A DNA stretch of 64,000 nt from Pogostemon cablin (taxonomy: Eukaryota > Streptophyta > Magnoliopsida > Lamiales > Lamiaceae), in NCBI GenBank assembly GCA_023678885.1, contig CM042955.1, positions 36,736,088 through 36,800,087 on the forward strand, written 5' to 3'. Of the stretch, positions 46,678 through 58,154 are shown piece by piece. Made by a program: the position numbers and the translations under genes. The number at the start of each line of letters is the position of its first letter. Within the stretch, counting starts at the first letter, position 1. Under the pieces are notes generated by a model. That model was not told where the DNA came from and ran no database searches. It saw nothing but the letters and a program-made list of their open reading frames with translations.

Positions 46678-47160
46678 AACAGTTCGAGCGGATTTGCATC
46701 AGGTTCGATTGGTCTGCATCAGGTTCGATCGATGCTACACCAGGTTCGAGCGGATTTGCATCAGGTTCGATTGATTTGCATCAGGTTCGATTGGTCTGCA
46801 TCAGGTTCGATCGATGCTGCACCAGGTTCGAGCGGATTTGCATCAGGTTCGATTGGTCTGCATCAGGTTCGATCGATGCTGCACCAGGTTCGAGCGAATT
46901 TACATCAGGTTCGATTGGTCTGCATCAGGTTCGATCGATGCTGCACCAGGTTCGAGCGGATTTACATCAGGTTCGATTGGTCTGCATCAGGTTCGATCGA
47001 TGCTGCATCAGGTTCGAGCAGATTTGCATCAGGTTCGATTGGTCTGCACCAGGTTCGAGCGGATTTGCATCAGGTTCGATTGGTCTGCATCAGGTTCGAT
47101 CAATGCTGCACTTGGTTCGAGCAGGTTTGCTTCAAGTTCGACTGGTCTGCATCAGGTTCC
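46678..47160 (+). repeat. Minisatellite of CAGGTTCGA words, about 62-bp higher unit
   Basis: CAGGTTCGA recurs every 20-21 bp about 22 times. Three variants (ggttcgattggtctgcatca, ggttcgatcgatgctgcacc, ggttcgagcggatttgcatc) alternate to form a unit near 62 bp. Because 62 is not a multiple of three, all three forward frames are open through the array, giving overlapping frames of 146-206 codons that read the same words in rotation. It lies in the Copia 5' internal region, where gag is expected. The frames are a result of the repeat and are not called as genes. Confidence 0.9.
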
Positions 47161-49430
47161 GCGTGAGTCTTCACAATATGATCGGGCAGGGTGCCAGTGT
47201 GGTGCAGCAGGCTGCGGGGAGGTCGATCCCCATCGCAGTTGTCCGCATTCGTGATTGGTGGCGAACAATCGAATTCACTGTTATATAACTGTTATAATTG
47301 ATTTATTAATTGATTATTATTATATATATATGCATGATTCTCTATGATTTATTGCCTTAAATAGAAGCATGCTAGATTGCGTATTATATTTGGTATATTA
47401 TATGCATGTATGTTGGAGTGTTGATCAAGTCAACTTATTTTTGGCAATTTATTTCCTTATATATAACTGCTATAATTGTTTTATTGGTCAATTATTGTTA
47501 TATATTTGGAAGTATGAGCATGCTAGGTTGCGTATTTTATTTTTAAATATTATATGCATGTAAAAACCCTCGGTGTTGAATAACTAAGTGGGAGAGGGGA
47601 TTGGTAAAAAATTCCCACAGCCTCCATTATTGGTTTGTAAGTGATGTGAGTAAACTTGCACGTTGGCAATAGAGCCTTCCTCCCTAACGATGAGTTTATT
47701 CACGGATCTCTGGTACAAACTTTTTTAAATAATTATTGTTTGTAATGTGATGCATATGGACTTGCGCGTTGGCTATAGTGCCTTCCTCCCTAACGGATGA
47801 GCTTATATGCGGTTCACTAGTACAAACTTATATAATTGATGGTTGTAGAAAGTTATCTGAGCGCGTGTGCACTTCTCCAATAGTAAGGCACATAAGATTG
47901 TGCAGCGGACTTGGAATCAAATAATGGTGCACACTTAGATGTAAATAATTAGTATCCTCCCCAACGGAGTCACTGCTATTATTTGCATGGCTAAAGAGGA
48001 ACCGACTATTAATTATTTTGTCATAAAGTTATGTTGACAAATGAAATTAATGGGTAAAACCTTCTCTTGTAAATGTTCGGGTTTGTAAATGTCCACACTA
48101 ACGTGGCTTGCAGACTCACGGTGCTTGAGATGTCGGTGAATTTTATTTTTATATTGTTTTGAGGGAATCAATATAAAAGGATAAAATTTGAAGTTTTGAT
48201 CGGTAAATTAATTTGCGATTCTCTGAATTTCAAATGGGTTTATTTCACTAGTTGTTAACTAAAAGAAATAATATTTACTTGTCCAAATTAGATGATTAGA
48301 AAAGAATCTTGGGTTTGAATTTTACTTCTTAAGAAAATACAAGTGTGTTCTCACAAAGGACATCTCATGATGTTTTTCTAAAGTCTCTAGTGAAGAGATG
48401 AGAGGTTCATAGAAATATGATGATCTCATGTAACTCTTCAGATACTTGAGTAATTTAAAAGGTGATAGGTCATGATAGAATTTGATGAATGAATTAAAAA
48501 TATATGGAATAGAAGTTGAAAGGGAAACCTAAGTCAATTTTATTCTCCATAATTGTCTAGATGTTTTGAGTGAGTTCCACCTGAATTACAAGAGGATGTA
48601 AATGGTAGGAAACTTCTGACAAAACATGTGGTAAAGGAAAGTCATTTTCATCATGATGTGAACAAGTTTAATATCTTATTTACTAGTGGTTCAAACATGA
48701 TTAGTGATGGCATCTACTGATACGAAGTGTGTAGATACTGGAATCACTAAATGTTTATCACCAACTAAGAATAAGATTGTTATGACATAGGTAAAACTAC
48801 AAAGGTAGTGACTATTGTAGTGGGAGTTGTTTATTTATCTCATGATAAGAATAAACGATTGATTATGTGAAATTGTCTTTACGTACGTTTCATAGAAAGA
48901 ATTTAATTTCGGTTTCTATGCATTATCGGATGGATACTTCATTTTATTTAAATGACATGGTCATAGTGATGAGAAATGGGGCTATAATCTGTAATAGTAT
49001 GTTGGTGGATAATGTATACTCTTGAATCATGTACATCCCACAGATGCAACAAATAGTAATTAATAATGCATCTTCTAATATTAGTAAGAGAAAGGAACCT
49101 TCAAAGATGAACTAAACATACATTTGGCGTCTAAGATTAGTTCATTTTACTTGAGTAGGATTCAAAAGTTGATAGCCGATAGACCGTAAGGTTTATCTGA
49201 AGTGGAAACTATCAGACTTGCGAGTCTTGCTTGGAAGTAAAAATGATTAACTGCCTATTCAAGGCTGTGGGGTGTAGAGCCAAAGATATATATGTTGGAA
49301 TTAGTTCATTCTGATTCAAGCAAACCTAATATTATCCAGGCGAGAGATGGTTATGAATATTCGAAGATTATTCTAGATACCAATATATTTATTTGATGTA
49401 CTGCATGTCTAAGTTCTTTGATTAATTCAA
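47161..49430 (+). other. Copia internal region, mostly unreadable
   Basis: No continuous protein is visible. A duplicated block with the words gccttcctccctaacg and agtacaaact occurs at about 47645-47712 and 47745-47828, a diverged tandem duplication of roughly 100 bp. Gag and pre-integrase should lie here, but too many changes have accumulated to place them. Confidence 0.45.
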
Positions 49431-49439
49431 GAATTGCAA

Positions 49440-49670
49440 GGCTGGTACAGTAAAGCGTCATGGAAAATATATTAAGTCATTACGATTTAATCATGATGGC
49501 GAATACCTCTTGAGATAGTTAGGAGCTATTGATCAGAAGTTGAGATTAAATCTCAAATTTACTATACCAGGCATGCCCTAGCTGAATGGTGTGGTGGATA
49601 GAAGGGATAAGACTCTTATGGTTATGATTAGATAGATGATGAATTATTTGGAATAATTAAATTCATTTTA
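49440..49670 (+). pseudogene. Copia integrase fragment
   Basis: Short readings in one frame recall the Copia integrase core: KYIKSLRFNHDGEYLL (usual form KxLRSDxGGEY) and, about 30 codons later, PGMP, LNGVVDRRDKTLM (usual form TPxxNGVxERxNRTL). Stops separate them. Order and spacing are right for a Copia integrase. Confidence 0.65.
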
Positions 49671-50224
49671 TGGATATGCCCTAGATACAGTAATTCATAA
49701 AACGTTTTGTCTGTTTGTGGGATATCCTAGAAAAATGAAGAGTGATTTATGTTGTTCAAAAGATCGAAGGGTGATTGTCAACACAAACACTGGATTTTTT
49801 GGAAAAGGACTATGTAATAAATCACAAACCCATGTATGAGTTGTTCTAAATGTAGTGAGAAGAAAACACAAAGTATAAGTACCAAGTGTACAAGAGGATA
49901 TACCACAAGGTAAACTGCAACGCGTGTCACGTCTGATACACAATTACATGTAGTGCCTTGTCGCAGTGGGATGGTTATTCGACATCCCATGAGATACATG
50001 TTTTGGGAAAGTCGTAAGACTTGATCCCTAGTAAACATGGCATTATCCCAGGGATACGACGTTGCATTACAAGATTAAAATGCGGAATCTTAGTAAGTTG
50101 CAATGAATATTGAAATAGAATCTACGGATTCTAAATTAAGTCTGGGAACTTGAAAGACCACTAAATAGTGTAAAAGCCATTGGAAGTGGTCATAGGAAAT
50201 AAAAGAGGATCATACGGTAAGGTG

Positions 50225-50665
50225 AAAACCTTGAAAGCAAAGTTTATTGCGAAAGGGTGTACTCAGAAAGAAATGGTTCGATTATGAGCAAACATATTCG
50301 TTGGTATCTATGCTAATGTTGATCCGGATTTTTTATTTATTACTGCTCATATTGAATTATGAGGAACAACAAATAGATGTCAAGACAGCTTTCCTGAATG
50401 GAAGTCTTGAGAAAAACATCTATGTGAAGCAACCAGAGTGATTCATTGCAAAGTGCTAATAACATTTTGATAGTAAGCTTGAAAATATCCAGCGATGGGC
50501 TAAAAGCAAGCTTTGAGATCATGAAGCATCTATTTTGATTAAGTAATCCAGTGGCATGGATTTAAATCAATGAGCGGATGAGTCATGTGTGTTGTAAAGA
50601 GTGACAGAAACGTGGTGGTGTTTCTTGTATTATACGTAGATAGTATCTTGCTCATTGGAGACAAT
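50225..50665 (+). pseudogene. Copia reverse transcriptase fragment
   Basis: KAKFIAKGCTQKE, then FDYEQTYSLVSMLMLIR and QQIDVKTAFLNGSLEKNIYVKQPE are the conserved Copia RT opening. The catalytic box reads LYVDSILLIGDN near 50625-50660, so YVDD is changed to YVDS. Stops and a frameshift near 50265 confirm decay. Confidence 0.82.
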
Positions 50666-51329
50666 GAAAGAGTATTATCGGGCGTATGGGTACGGTTAAT
50701 AAAGCGGTAGAGATGGAGGACTTAAGAAGGGCAAAATATATCCTTTTGATCATGGTAATACGGATCACAAGAAAGGATGTTATGTTTATTTCTAGTTTTG
50801 TAAAATGATACAGCCCATACTCATTTAGCATGTGAATTTATCTAAGTGAATGTGTCTTTGAGACACAAAAAGAAGATAAAGAAGATGAAAGCGGTTCCTT
50901 ATGCTTCGGCGAATAAGGAAGCTTAATCTAAGGAATGCTATGCACGAAAATGGATAACTGTATTGCCAATGGCATAGACAGTTGGTATCAAACGTAACCC
51001 GAAACAAGAATGATGAACTGTAGTAAGACATATATAAAGTGCCTGAGAAGGACTGGAAATTATATGTGGACTTACTAAACAGATTCACTGCTTCTTGTGG
51101 ATTACGTAGATTTGAATTTTTTAGTCAGATTGGACGGCGGTAAATTCACCTCAAAGGTATGTGTTTAATTTTAGGAAGTAGAGTCATAATGTGGAGGAGT
51201 GATATATAGAAATATATTTTAGACTCCGGAATCCATCATGGAAAGATGATAAATTGGAGCCTATGAGGCCTCCAAAGTATCTATATGACTCTAGAGACTT
51301 CATGATGGACTTTGAAGTGTTTCTAAGTT

Positions 51330-51545
51330 TGTCCAAGGTTATCACAATTTACATTGATGATAATGGTGCAGTTGCAAACTTGAAGGAATCACGAGTCCAT
51401 AAGGCAATTAAACACATGGAGCGCGAGTACTACCTGTTACGAGAAATCGTATGATGAGGGGAAGGTTGTTGTCGCCTAGATTGCATCGGATGATGACCTA
51501 TTAAATCCATTTACAAGGACCTTAAGGCGAGAGTTTTTAATGGCC
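51330..51545 (+). pseudogene. Copia RNase H fragment
   Basis: VITIYIDDNGAVANLKESRVHKAIKHMEREYYLLREIV matches the C-terminal RNase H segment of Copia polyproteins (usual form DNxGAIxLAKNPxxHxRxKHIxxxYHxIRE), cut here into fragments for length: the key residues are the DN pair, H and the final REIV. The frame stops at 51452-51454. Confidence 0.78.
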
Positions 51546-51605
51546 GTGTAGTTGGAGTAGGAATCAGATGTATGGCAGAAGACATGACAACATAGTCTTT
51601 TAGTA

Positions 51606-51617
51606 TAAGTGGGAGAT
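51606..51617 (+). other. Copia polypurine tract
   Basis: AAGTGGGAGATT directly precedes the 3' LTR at 51618; AAGTGGGAGA is the common plant Copia form. Confidence 0.8.
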
Positions 51618-53004
51618 TGTTGGGTTATATACTAAAAGTCTAGCTTTAGTATGAACAATTTTATAACAATATTTGAAAAGAGAATCATATGATCAAATGA
51701 TTGCATCTTATAATTTATTTATATGCACGGTGCAATAGTCCATTTACTTTATACTGTAGATAATATGTTGTGCGACAACACGTGGAAGATCATATTATCG
51801 GTTTCCTTATAAAGTATAAACAGATGCTCACAACCGAGATAGACGGGGACTCTCTATCGGTATGGTTGTAGTGTGATTTGGTATTAGTTTGTCTTGACTA
51901 TAAAATCACATTAGTATGCTTTGTGCATATTGAGTAGGATCGCCTGAGATCGTTCGTCTTATACTGACTATATAGTAGAACTTGATCTCTGTTATTATGG
52001 AAGTTTGTGCTCTTAATCCCTATACAATAACCTCGACACGTAGGGCAGTATGTATTTCTTTGATTCATCAATGAGTGAGATTTATAAGTATTAAATCAAC
52101 AAACTCGGTGAGTTGGGAAATAATATTGTATCTATGGTGTGCTGTTGATTGTAGAAGGAATCCATGTCCGACATAGGTTGATGATGTCCCCTTGAGGAGC
52201 TCATAAGGTTTATCATGTAAATCTTGCAAGTGGATTAATCTCCGGCATGATAATAAGGTTGAGTGGTACTACTCTCGGATAAGATATTAATTAATTTGAG
52301 TTGTCAGTAACTTAATTAATTAATGGGCATTGTATATCTTAAACATGGGGAGACTTCAGACTCATAATAAGAAGGAGCCCAAAACGTAATTTTGGGTTGG
52401 AGTGGGTAGTGCAGTAATGATAATTTAGTGGACTTTATTATTATTATTGGATTAAATATAAGCTTTGGGCTAAGCTTGGATATTTAATCCAATGGAGGCC
52501 CAACTCCAATTCTCCTCCTGATCCCTGCTGTAGCCCAGTATATAAGTGAACTCAGCTTCTTGGAACCCTAAGATTTTTCCTGCACCTCTTTTGATGTGTG
52601 ATGAGGGTTGAGAGCAGATTGAGGAGGTCTCGTAGATCGTCGCCCACACGACGTCGAGATCGGACTTGGGACATACGGCAGAAGATCAGAAGGTAGTTTG
52701 CTGCTGCTATCCACCGCTTGTGAAATTTATATAAAATCGTATAATAATCGGAATTTGATGATCAATATACTGACGGAAATTTGTTGAAGAGAGGATCGTC
52801 TGAGTATAAAGATCATTCAATTCCGACATCAAACGAGGAAGTTATGGCTATTCTCGTAGGACTGCACAGTCTACCAGCGAGAATCCTTCATCTTCTACAT
52901 ACCCTGGTGAACGGTAATCGTTTCTATGATTTATTGCTTTCGCTATGATAGAAACGCATGGTATCCTGACGGGTTATGTTAACCAAATGATCCAAATGCC
53001 AACA
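51618..53004 (+). repeat. Copia 3' LTR
   Basis: Matches 44660-46047 with scattered differences (for example agacttcagactc for agacttcgggctc). It ends AAATGCCAACA before the GACAA duplication. The shared motif copy lies at about 52785-52850. Confidence 0.92.
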
Positions 53005-53009
53005 GACAA

Positions 53010-53267
53010 CTCCTTACTAATTTAATTGTGTTAAGTATGAATGATTATGATATCATATTGGGTATGGATTGGCTGTCAAAGTACGGTGCTACAATAGATT
53101 GTCAGAAAAAGAGTATCACTTTTCAGCCGTTGGCTGGAGAACCATTCACTTTTGTTGGGATCAAGAAGAATTTTAGATTTTCTGTTATATCAGCAGCAAA
53201 AGCACAACAGTTGTTGGAAAGTGGTTGTGAGGGGTATCTAGTGAGTGTAATGAATGTTGAGGGGTAG
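53010..53267 (+). pseudogene. Gypsy protease C-terminus and linker
   Basis: LSMNDYDIILGMDWLSKYGATIDC is the conserved block after the Gypsy retropepsin, and FQPLAGEPFTF leads to the RT. It continues the gag-protease region interrupted at 44659. A TAG at 53265-53267 ends the frame shortly before the RT block. Confidence 0.85.
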
Positions 53268-54629
53268 CAATGTCTAGTTCTCGGTGATGTACCAGTAGTT
53301 CGGGAATATCTGAAGGTATTTCCAGATGATCTTTCAGGTTTGCCACCAGACCGGGAAATAGAGTTTGTTATTGAGCTACAACCAGGAACTGCTCCTATAT
53401 TTAAAGCGTCATACCGAATGACACCAGTTGAACTGAAGGAATTGAAGATACAGATACAAGAGTTGCTAAATAAAGGATTCATCCAACCTAGTTTCTCACC
53501 TTGGGGAGCACCAGTTCTGTTTGTTCGAAAGAAGGATAGCACATTGAGGATGTGCATCGATTATCGGGATCTCAACAAAGTTACGATGAAGAATAAATAT
53601 CCATTGCCTCGCATTGATGATTTGTTTGATCAGCTACAGGGTGCAGCTATCTTTACGAAGATTGATTTGTGGTCGGGGTACCATCAGTTGAAAATAAAGA
53701 AGGAGGATATCCCAAAGACTGCATTCAGTACAAGGTACGGGCACTATGAGTTCTTAGTGATGCCGTTTGGATTAACAAATGCTCCTGCAGCATTTATGGA
53801 TTTGATGAATAGAGTATTTCAGGAATTTCTCGATAAATTTATGATTGTGTTTATCGATGATATTCTGATTTACTCTAAGAATAAGGAGGATCACGCTCTA
53901 CACTTGAAAAAGGTATTAGATATTCTGAAGGAGAGGCAGTTGTATGCGAAGTTCAAGAAGTGTGAGTTTTGGTTAGACCGAGTTGTTTTCTTGGGACACG
54001 TGGTATCGGGAGAAGAAATTTCAGTGGATCCAGGTAAAGTTAAAGCAATCCATGATTGGCCACAACCCTCAAATCCCATTAAGGTTCGTAGCTTTCTTGA
54101 ATTGGCGGGATATTATCGAAGATTTGTTGAAGGATTTTCTAAAATTGCTTCACCATTAACACAGTTAACCAGGAAGAATGTGAAGTTCACATGGACGGAG
54201 GCATGTGAACAAAGTTTCCAAGAATTAAAGAGACGGTTGACATCAGCACTTATCTTAACTATTCCTACGGAGACAGGAAACTTCAAGGTTTACAGTGATG
54301 CTTCAAAGAATGGTCTTGGGTGTGTATTGATGCAGAATAGGAAAGTGATAGCGTATGCATCCAGACAGTTAAGAGAGTATGGGAAGAATTACCCAATTCA
54401 TGATTTAGAGTTAGCCGCAGTGGTGTTTGCACTTAAGATTTGGAGGCATTATCTGTATGGGGAACGTTGTGAAATCTATACTGATCATAAGAGTTTGAAG
54501 TATTTTTTCACTCAAAAAGAGTTGAATATGAGGCAAAGAAGATGGTTAGAATTGGTGAAGGATTACGACTGTATTATCAATACAGAGTGTAGCTGCTATG
54601 ACCATAAATCAGAAACCAGAGTTGCTTGA
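53268..54629 (+). pseudogene. Gypsy reverse transcriptase and RNase H
   Basis: One long open frame (53340-54629, 429 codons) with all RT motifs: LLNKGFIQPSFSPWGAPVLF, RMCIDYRDLNKVT, FTKIDLWSGYHQL, MPFGLTNAPAAFM, the catalytic FIDDILIYSK (near 53850-53880) and LGHVVS. RNase H follows: FKVYSDASKNGLGCVLM, YASRQLR, HDLELAAVVFALK and YTDHKSLKYFF. Near 54585 the frame departs from family sequence; the ADALSR end of RNase H is missing, apparently by a small deletion with a frameshift. The domain is well preserved, but without a start or integrase in frame it is not functional. Confidence 0.92.
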
Positions 54630-56131
54630 TTTGCAAAGGATAGGTGTGGAGATCATTCAGGAAGGATCGTTGGAAGCAAGGATGGCAGCTCTGATACTTC
54701 GACCAACTTTGATGGATAAGATTCGATAGGGCCAACAAGAGGATAAATTGTTTGACAAGATAAAGAATGATATCAGCTCTGGAAAGTCTTCTGACTTCCA
54801 ATTAGGAGATGATGGCGTGATTCGTTATGGAGGTCGATTATGTCTACCTGAAGTGGAAGACATTCGAAAAAAAGTGATGGCAGAAGCTCATTCAACACCG
54901 TACTCTGTACATCCAGAGCTACTAAGATGTATAGAGATTTGAAGTCACATTATTGGTGGCCAGGGATGAAGAGAGATGTTGCTCAATATGTGGAGCAATG
55001 TTTGACTTGTCAACAAGTCAAAGCCGAGCATCAGAGACCAGCAGGAACTTTGCAGCCTTTATTTATTCTAGAGTAGAAGTGGGAGAATATCACGATGGAT
55101 TTTGTTATCGGGCTACCGAAGACAGTGAAAGGTCACGATGCCATTTGGGTTATTGTGGATCGATTGACTAAATCAGCTCATTTTCTTCCGATTAGCTCTA
55201 CGTATTCCATGGATCGTTATGTCCAACTATATATACAAGAGATTGTCAGACTCCATGGAACTTACCATTGTGTCAGACAGAGATACGAGATTTTTGTCTG
55301 CTTTCTGGAAGAGTTTACATAAGGCGTTGGGGACACAATTATCTTTCAGCATAGCATTCCATCCACAGACAGATGGTCAATCAGAGCGTACAATACAAAT
55401 CTTGGAGGATATGCTCAGAGCATGTGTGTTGGATTTTCAAGGTCAGTGGAGTAAATTTTTGCCTTTGATAGAGTTCTCGAAACAACAATAGTTATCAGTC
55501 TACTATCGGGATGGCTCCATATGAAGCATTGTACGGGAGAAAGTGTAGATCTCCAGTACATTGGGATGAAGTAGGAGAAAGAAAACTTTTGGGTCCAGAC
55601 TTGATTCGTGAAATGTCAGAAGCTGTTACCCGTATACGAGAGAAGATGAAAATTGCTCAGGATCGACAGAAAAGTTATGCAGACAAACGGATGAGAGAAT
55701 TGGAATTTGAAGTGGGTGATCAGGTATTCTTGAAAGTATCTCCAATGAAGGGGATAATGCGGTTTGGAAGGAAAGGGAAACTCAGTCCAAGATATATTGG
55801 TCCATTCACTATCATTGAGAGAGTTGGTAGCGTTGCCTATAAGTTGGAGTTACCAGCATCAATGTCTAGAGTACATGACGTGTTTCATGTATCTGTGTTG
55901 AGGAAGTATGTTCCAAATCCATCTCATGTTCTCGGGCAGGAACCAGTTGAGTTGAAAGAATATTTGAGTTATGAGGAAGTACCAGTTGAGATCTTGTGGC
56001 GAGAAGTGAAGAAGCTCAGAAATAAAGAAATGCCATTAGTAAAGGTAATATGGAGGAACCAGTTAGTTGAGGAGGTCACTTGGGAAAGAGAGGATGAGAT
56101 GATGGCTAAATATCCAGACCTCTTCAGGTAA
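54630..56131 (+). pseudogene. Gypsy integrase with chromodomain-like C-terminus, broken
   Basis: The pieces run in order: a linker (LFDKIKNDISSGKSSDF), a degraded HHCC region to about 55020, the core with WVIVDRLTKSAHFLP (catalytic D), SDRDTRFLSAFWKSL (second D) and HPQTDGQSERT (catalytic E), then YEALYGRKCRSPVHW. The C-terminal part (55511-56131) reads LSPRYIGPFTII, then EILWREVKKLRNKEMPLVKV and TWEREDEMMAKYP, the chromodomain-like segment of Tekay/Del elements. Stops or frameshifts near 54940, 55170-55320 and 55490 break it. In the family the chromodomain directs insertion to heterochromatin. Confidence 0.9.
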
Positions 56132-56157
56132 GTAAATTTCGAGGACAAAATTTTTAT

Positions 56158-56170
56158 AAGGTGGGGAGGA
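56158..56170 (+). other. Gypsy polypurine tract
   Basis: AAGGTGGGGAGGA directly precedes the 3' LTR at 56171. Confidence 0.8.
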
Positions 56171-56535
56171 TGTGATACCCGAGTTTCTCACTACTCATGT
56201 GCCAATATAATTTAATTTGTATTATATGCATTTTATAATTATATGATAATTATGTGGCAATTATGTGATAATAATAATTGTTTTTACATTTTATTTATCA
56301 TTATATTTTATTTGAGACATTTGTGATAAATGGTGATAATATGTGAATATATGTGTACATAAATATTTACGTGCATTAATTTGGATATATGAGTAAATTA
56401 TTTTATGTGAATAAATATATTATTCCTTAATTATTAAGTATCACACGTGTTCTCGTAAGAATAATAGTGGGTAGAAAAATGTACACGTATGTATCATATC
56501 TTAGTTATTAAGTATTGCACGTAAATAAAGAATGG

Positions 56536-56589
<54 letters not shown>

Positions 56590-58154
56590 TTAAAATTTAC
56601 TGCCAGCAATGTAAGGGCGTGGGAAATTGATGGCCGTGAGTTTATTTAGGTTATTAAGTTCAACACGTATCTGCATGCTTAGCTTTTATTTAAAAAAAAT
56701 GAAAGATGTGTCATGGCTATATTGATAGCCAAAGTATTTATTTAAATAGTTGATTGAACAAGTATTGCATAGGTCCCACCCCCACTTTGCCCATATAAAC
56801 GGGTGTGGGGAAATTATTACCTCACGCCCAAAACTAAATATTCAAGCGAGAGAAAAAAATATTGAGAGAGAGAGAAGAGTTCGTGCCGGAACGAGAAGGA
56901 AGGAATTAGTTACGGATCTTCACGGGTTTTTAGTGTTACTATTGTCAGAGTCCAGGTAAGTAGAAGTCCAACTACAATGCATAAACATGTTGTTTGTGAA
57001 TTATTTGTGATTAATATGTGATAATTATGTTATGGATTATTTGTAATTAGTTTAATTACGATATGAATTATTTGAGATTAATTTGTTATACAAGCTGTGG
57101 ATTTATGTGATTTGGAGAAAGTATGGTTCATATTCAACATTATTATTTGTAAATTATTTGTGATAATTTTGCGATACAAGTTGTGGATCTATGTGATTTG
57201 AAATAATATCATTGTCCTATATAGATCTGTGTGATTGGAAACTATTGAAAATATATTTGTATGGCTTGAGAAGATATTGGTTATAAGGATCTGTGGGATC
57301 CGAGGTGAAGTTGTTATTTCAAAAGTGGATCTGTTCGAATTGAAGTTAAATTATTGTTTTATTGTGATTAAATGTTGATATTGATATTGTAAATAGTTGG
57401 TGATTCACATTTAATTGTTTTGGGTGCATACAATGCATAAACATGAAAAGTGTTTTCCTCAAAATTAATAAGATACTAATGATGTGTGCGGCCACTATAT
57501 ATGCATCTCTGTCAGGGTTCGAAAAAATCATTCTCGACACTTTATTAGGGGTTCGGAAAAATTATCCCCAACACTTTTTCAGGGTTCGGAAAAATCATTC
57601 TCGGTATTATATTCAGGGATCGAAATCGATCCGATACTAAGTGTGTCTATTGAGCTCATTTGGGGTGCATATCATAGGTGTGTCGTGGGGATCCCGCAAC
57701 GTGAACCGTTTTCAAAATAAAAGAAATCAACTAGAAAGATTAAAAAATAGGCGATAGAGAACTAAATGCATTTTCATGCACTAACATGCATGATTTCTAC
57801 TTACTGAGATTTTTGTCTCACTAGTTTATGCATTGTAGGTGAGCCTGTTGATGATTAAATTTGTGATGTGACTGTGCAAGCTGTGGAGCTCCTACAGAAT
57901 TTTGAGCGGATGTACATAGATGACGACCTGTTGGGCTAGGCCGTGGGTTTATTTTGTTTCCGCTGATATTTTGTTATGTAATATAATAAGTATTGTCATA
58001 AATTTGTGTGGTTTGAAGTGGTATCAGATATCAGTTACGTATGTTGAACTGATGTGATGGTTTTGGTTATAAATATATTATGTGAGAAAAAAATATATAT
58101 ATATGCAGGTTTTTTTTTTATAATCGTAGCGTTTATGTAAGGTGGGTCGTGTCA
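56171..58154 (+). repeat. Gypsy 3' LTR
   Basis: Complete LTR of 1984 bp, TGTGATACCCGAG to GGGTCGTGTCA, colinear with 23805-25303 plus 42707-43161. It has an expanded AAT run at 56536-56588 (about 17 units against about 5 in the 5' LTR) and a shorter (AT)n run near 58091. Many other differences are transitions. Confidence 0.94.
56536..56588. repeat. AAT trinucleotide microsatellite
   Basis: About 17 pure AAT units inside the Gypsy 3' LTR. The 5' LTR has about five units at the same place (24170-24186), so the run expanded after insertion. Confidence 0.9.

Larger units (their letters stand above)
44660..53004 (+). mobile_element. Copia retrotransposon, decayed, inserted in the Gypsy protease
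   Basis: LTRs 44660-46047 and 51618-53004 (about 1388 bp, similar to within a few percent) have TGTTGGG..CCAACA ends, with a perfect GACAA duplication (44655-44659, 53005-53009). Primer site at 46050-46061. Recognisable internal pieces follow Copia order: integrase (about 49440-49670), RT (50230-50660), RNase H (51330-51540). All are full of stops. The 5' part holds a minisatellite instead of a readable gag. Total 8345 bp. Confidence 0.92.
23805..58154 (+). mobile_element. Gypsy chromovirus (Tekay/Del type), interrupted by three other elements
   Basis: TG..CA termini (TGTGATACCCGAG and GGGTCGTGTCA) are flanked by a perfect ATGAG duplication (23800-23804, 58155-58159). The element's own sequence is about 8.6 kb. 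Its 5' LTR is broken by the 17.4-kb insertion at 25304-42701 and its protease region by the Copia element at 44660-53004. Gag, protease, RT, RNase H, integrase and a C-terminal chromodomain-like segment follow in Gypsy order. Every coding block carries stops or frameshifts. The LTRs differ by several percent, mostly by transitions. Confidence 0.93.

Noticed and set aside
46678..47160. CRISPR-like array
   Set aside because: Repeats are degenerate with 20-21 bp spacing and no distinct spacers, inside a plant Copia element. It is a minisatellite.
46678..47160. GGTTCGA words as Pol III B boxes of tRNA genes
   Set aside because: No A box at the right distance, no clover-leaf pairing and no T-run terminators.
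46654..47288. Three long overlapping forward reading frames
   Set aside because: They are a side effect of a 62-bp tandem array without stop codons, repeat the same words in rotation, and resemble no protein.
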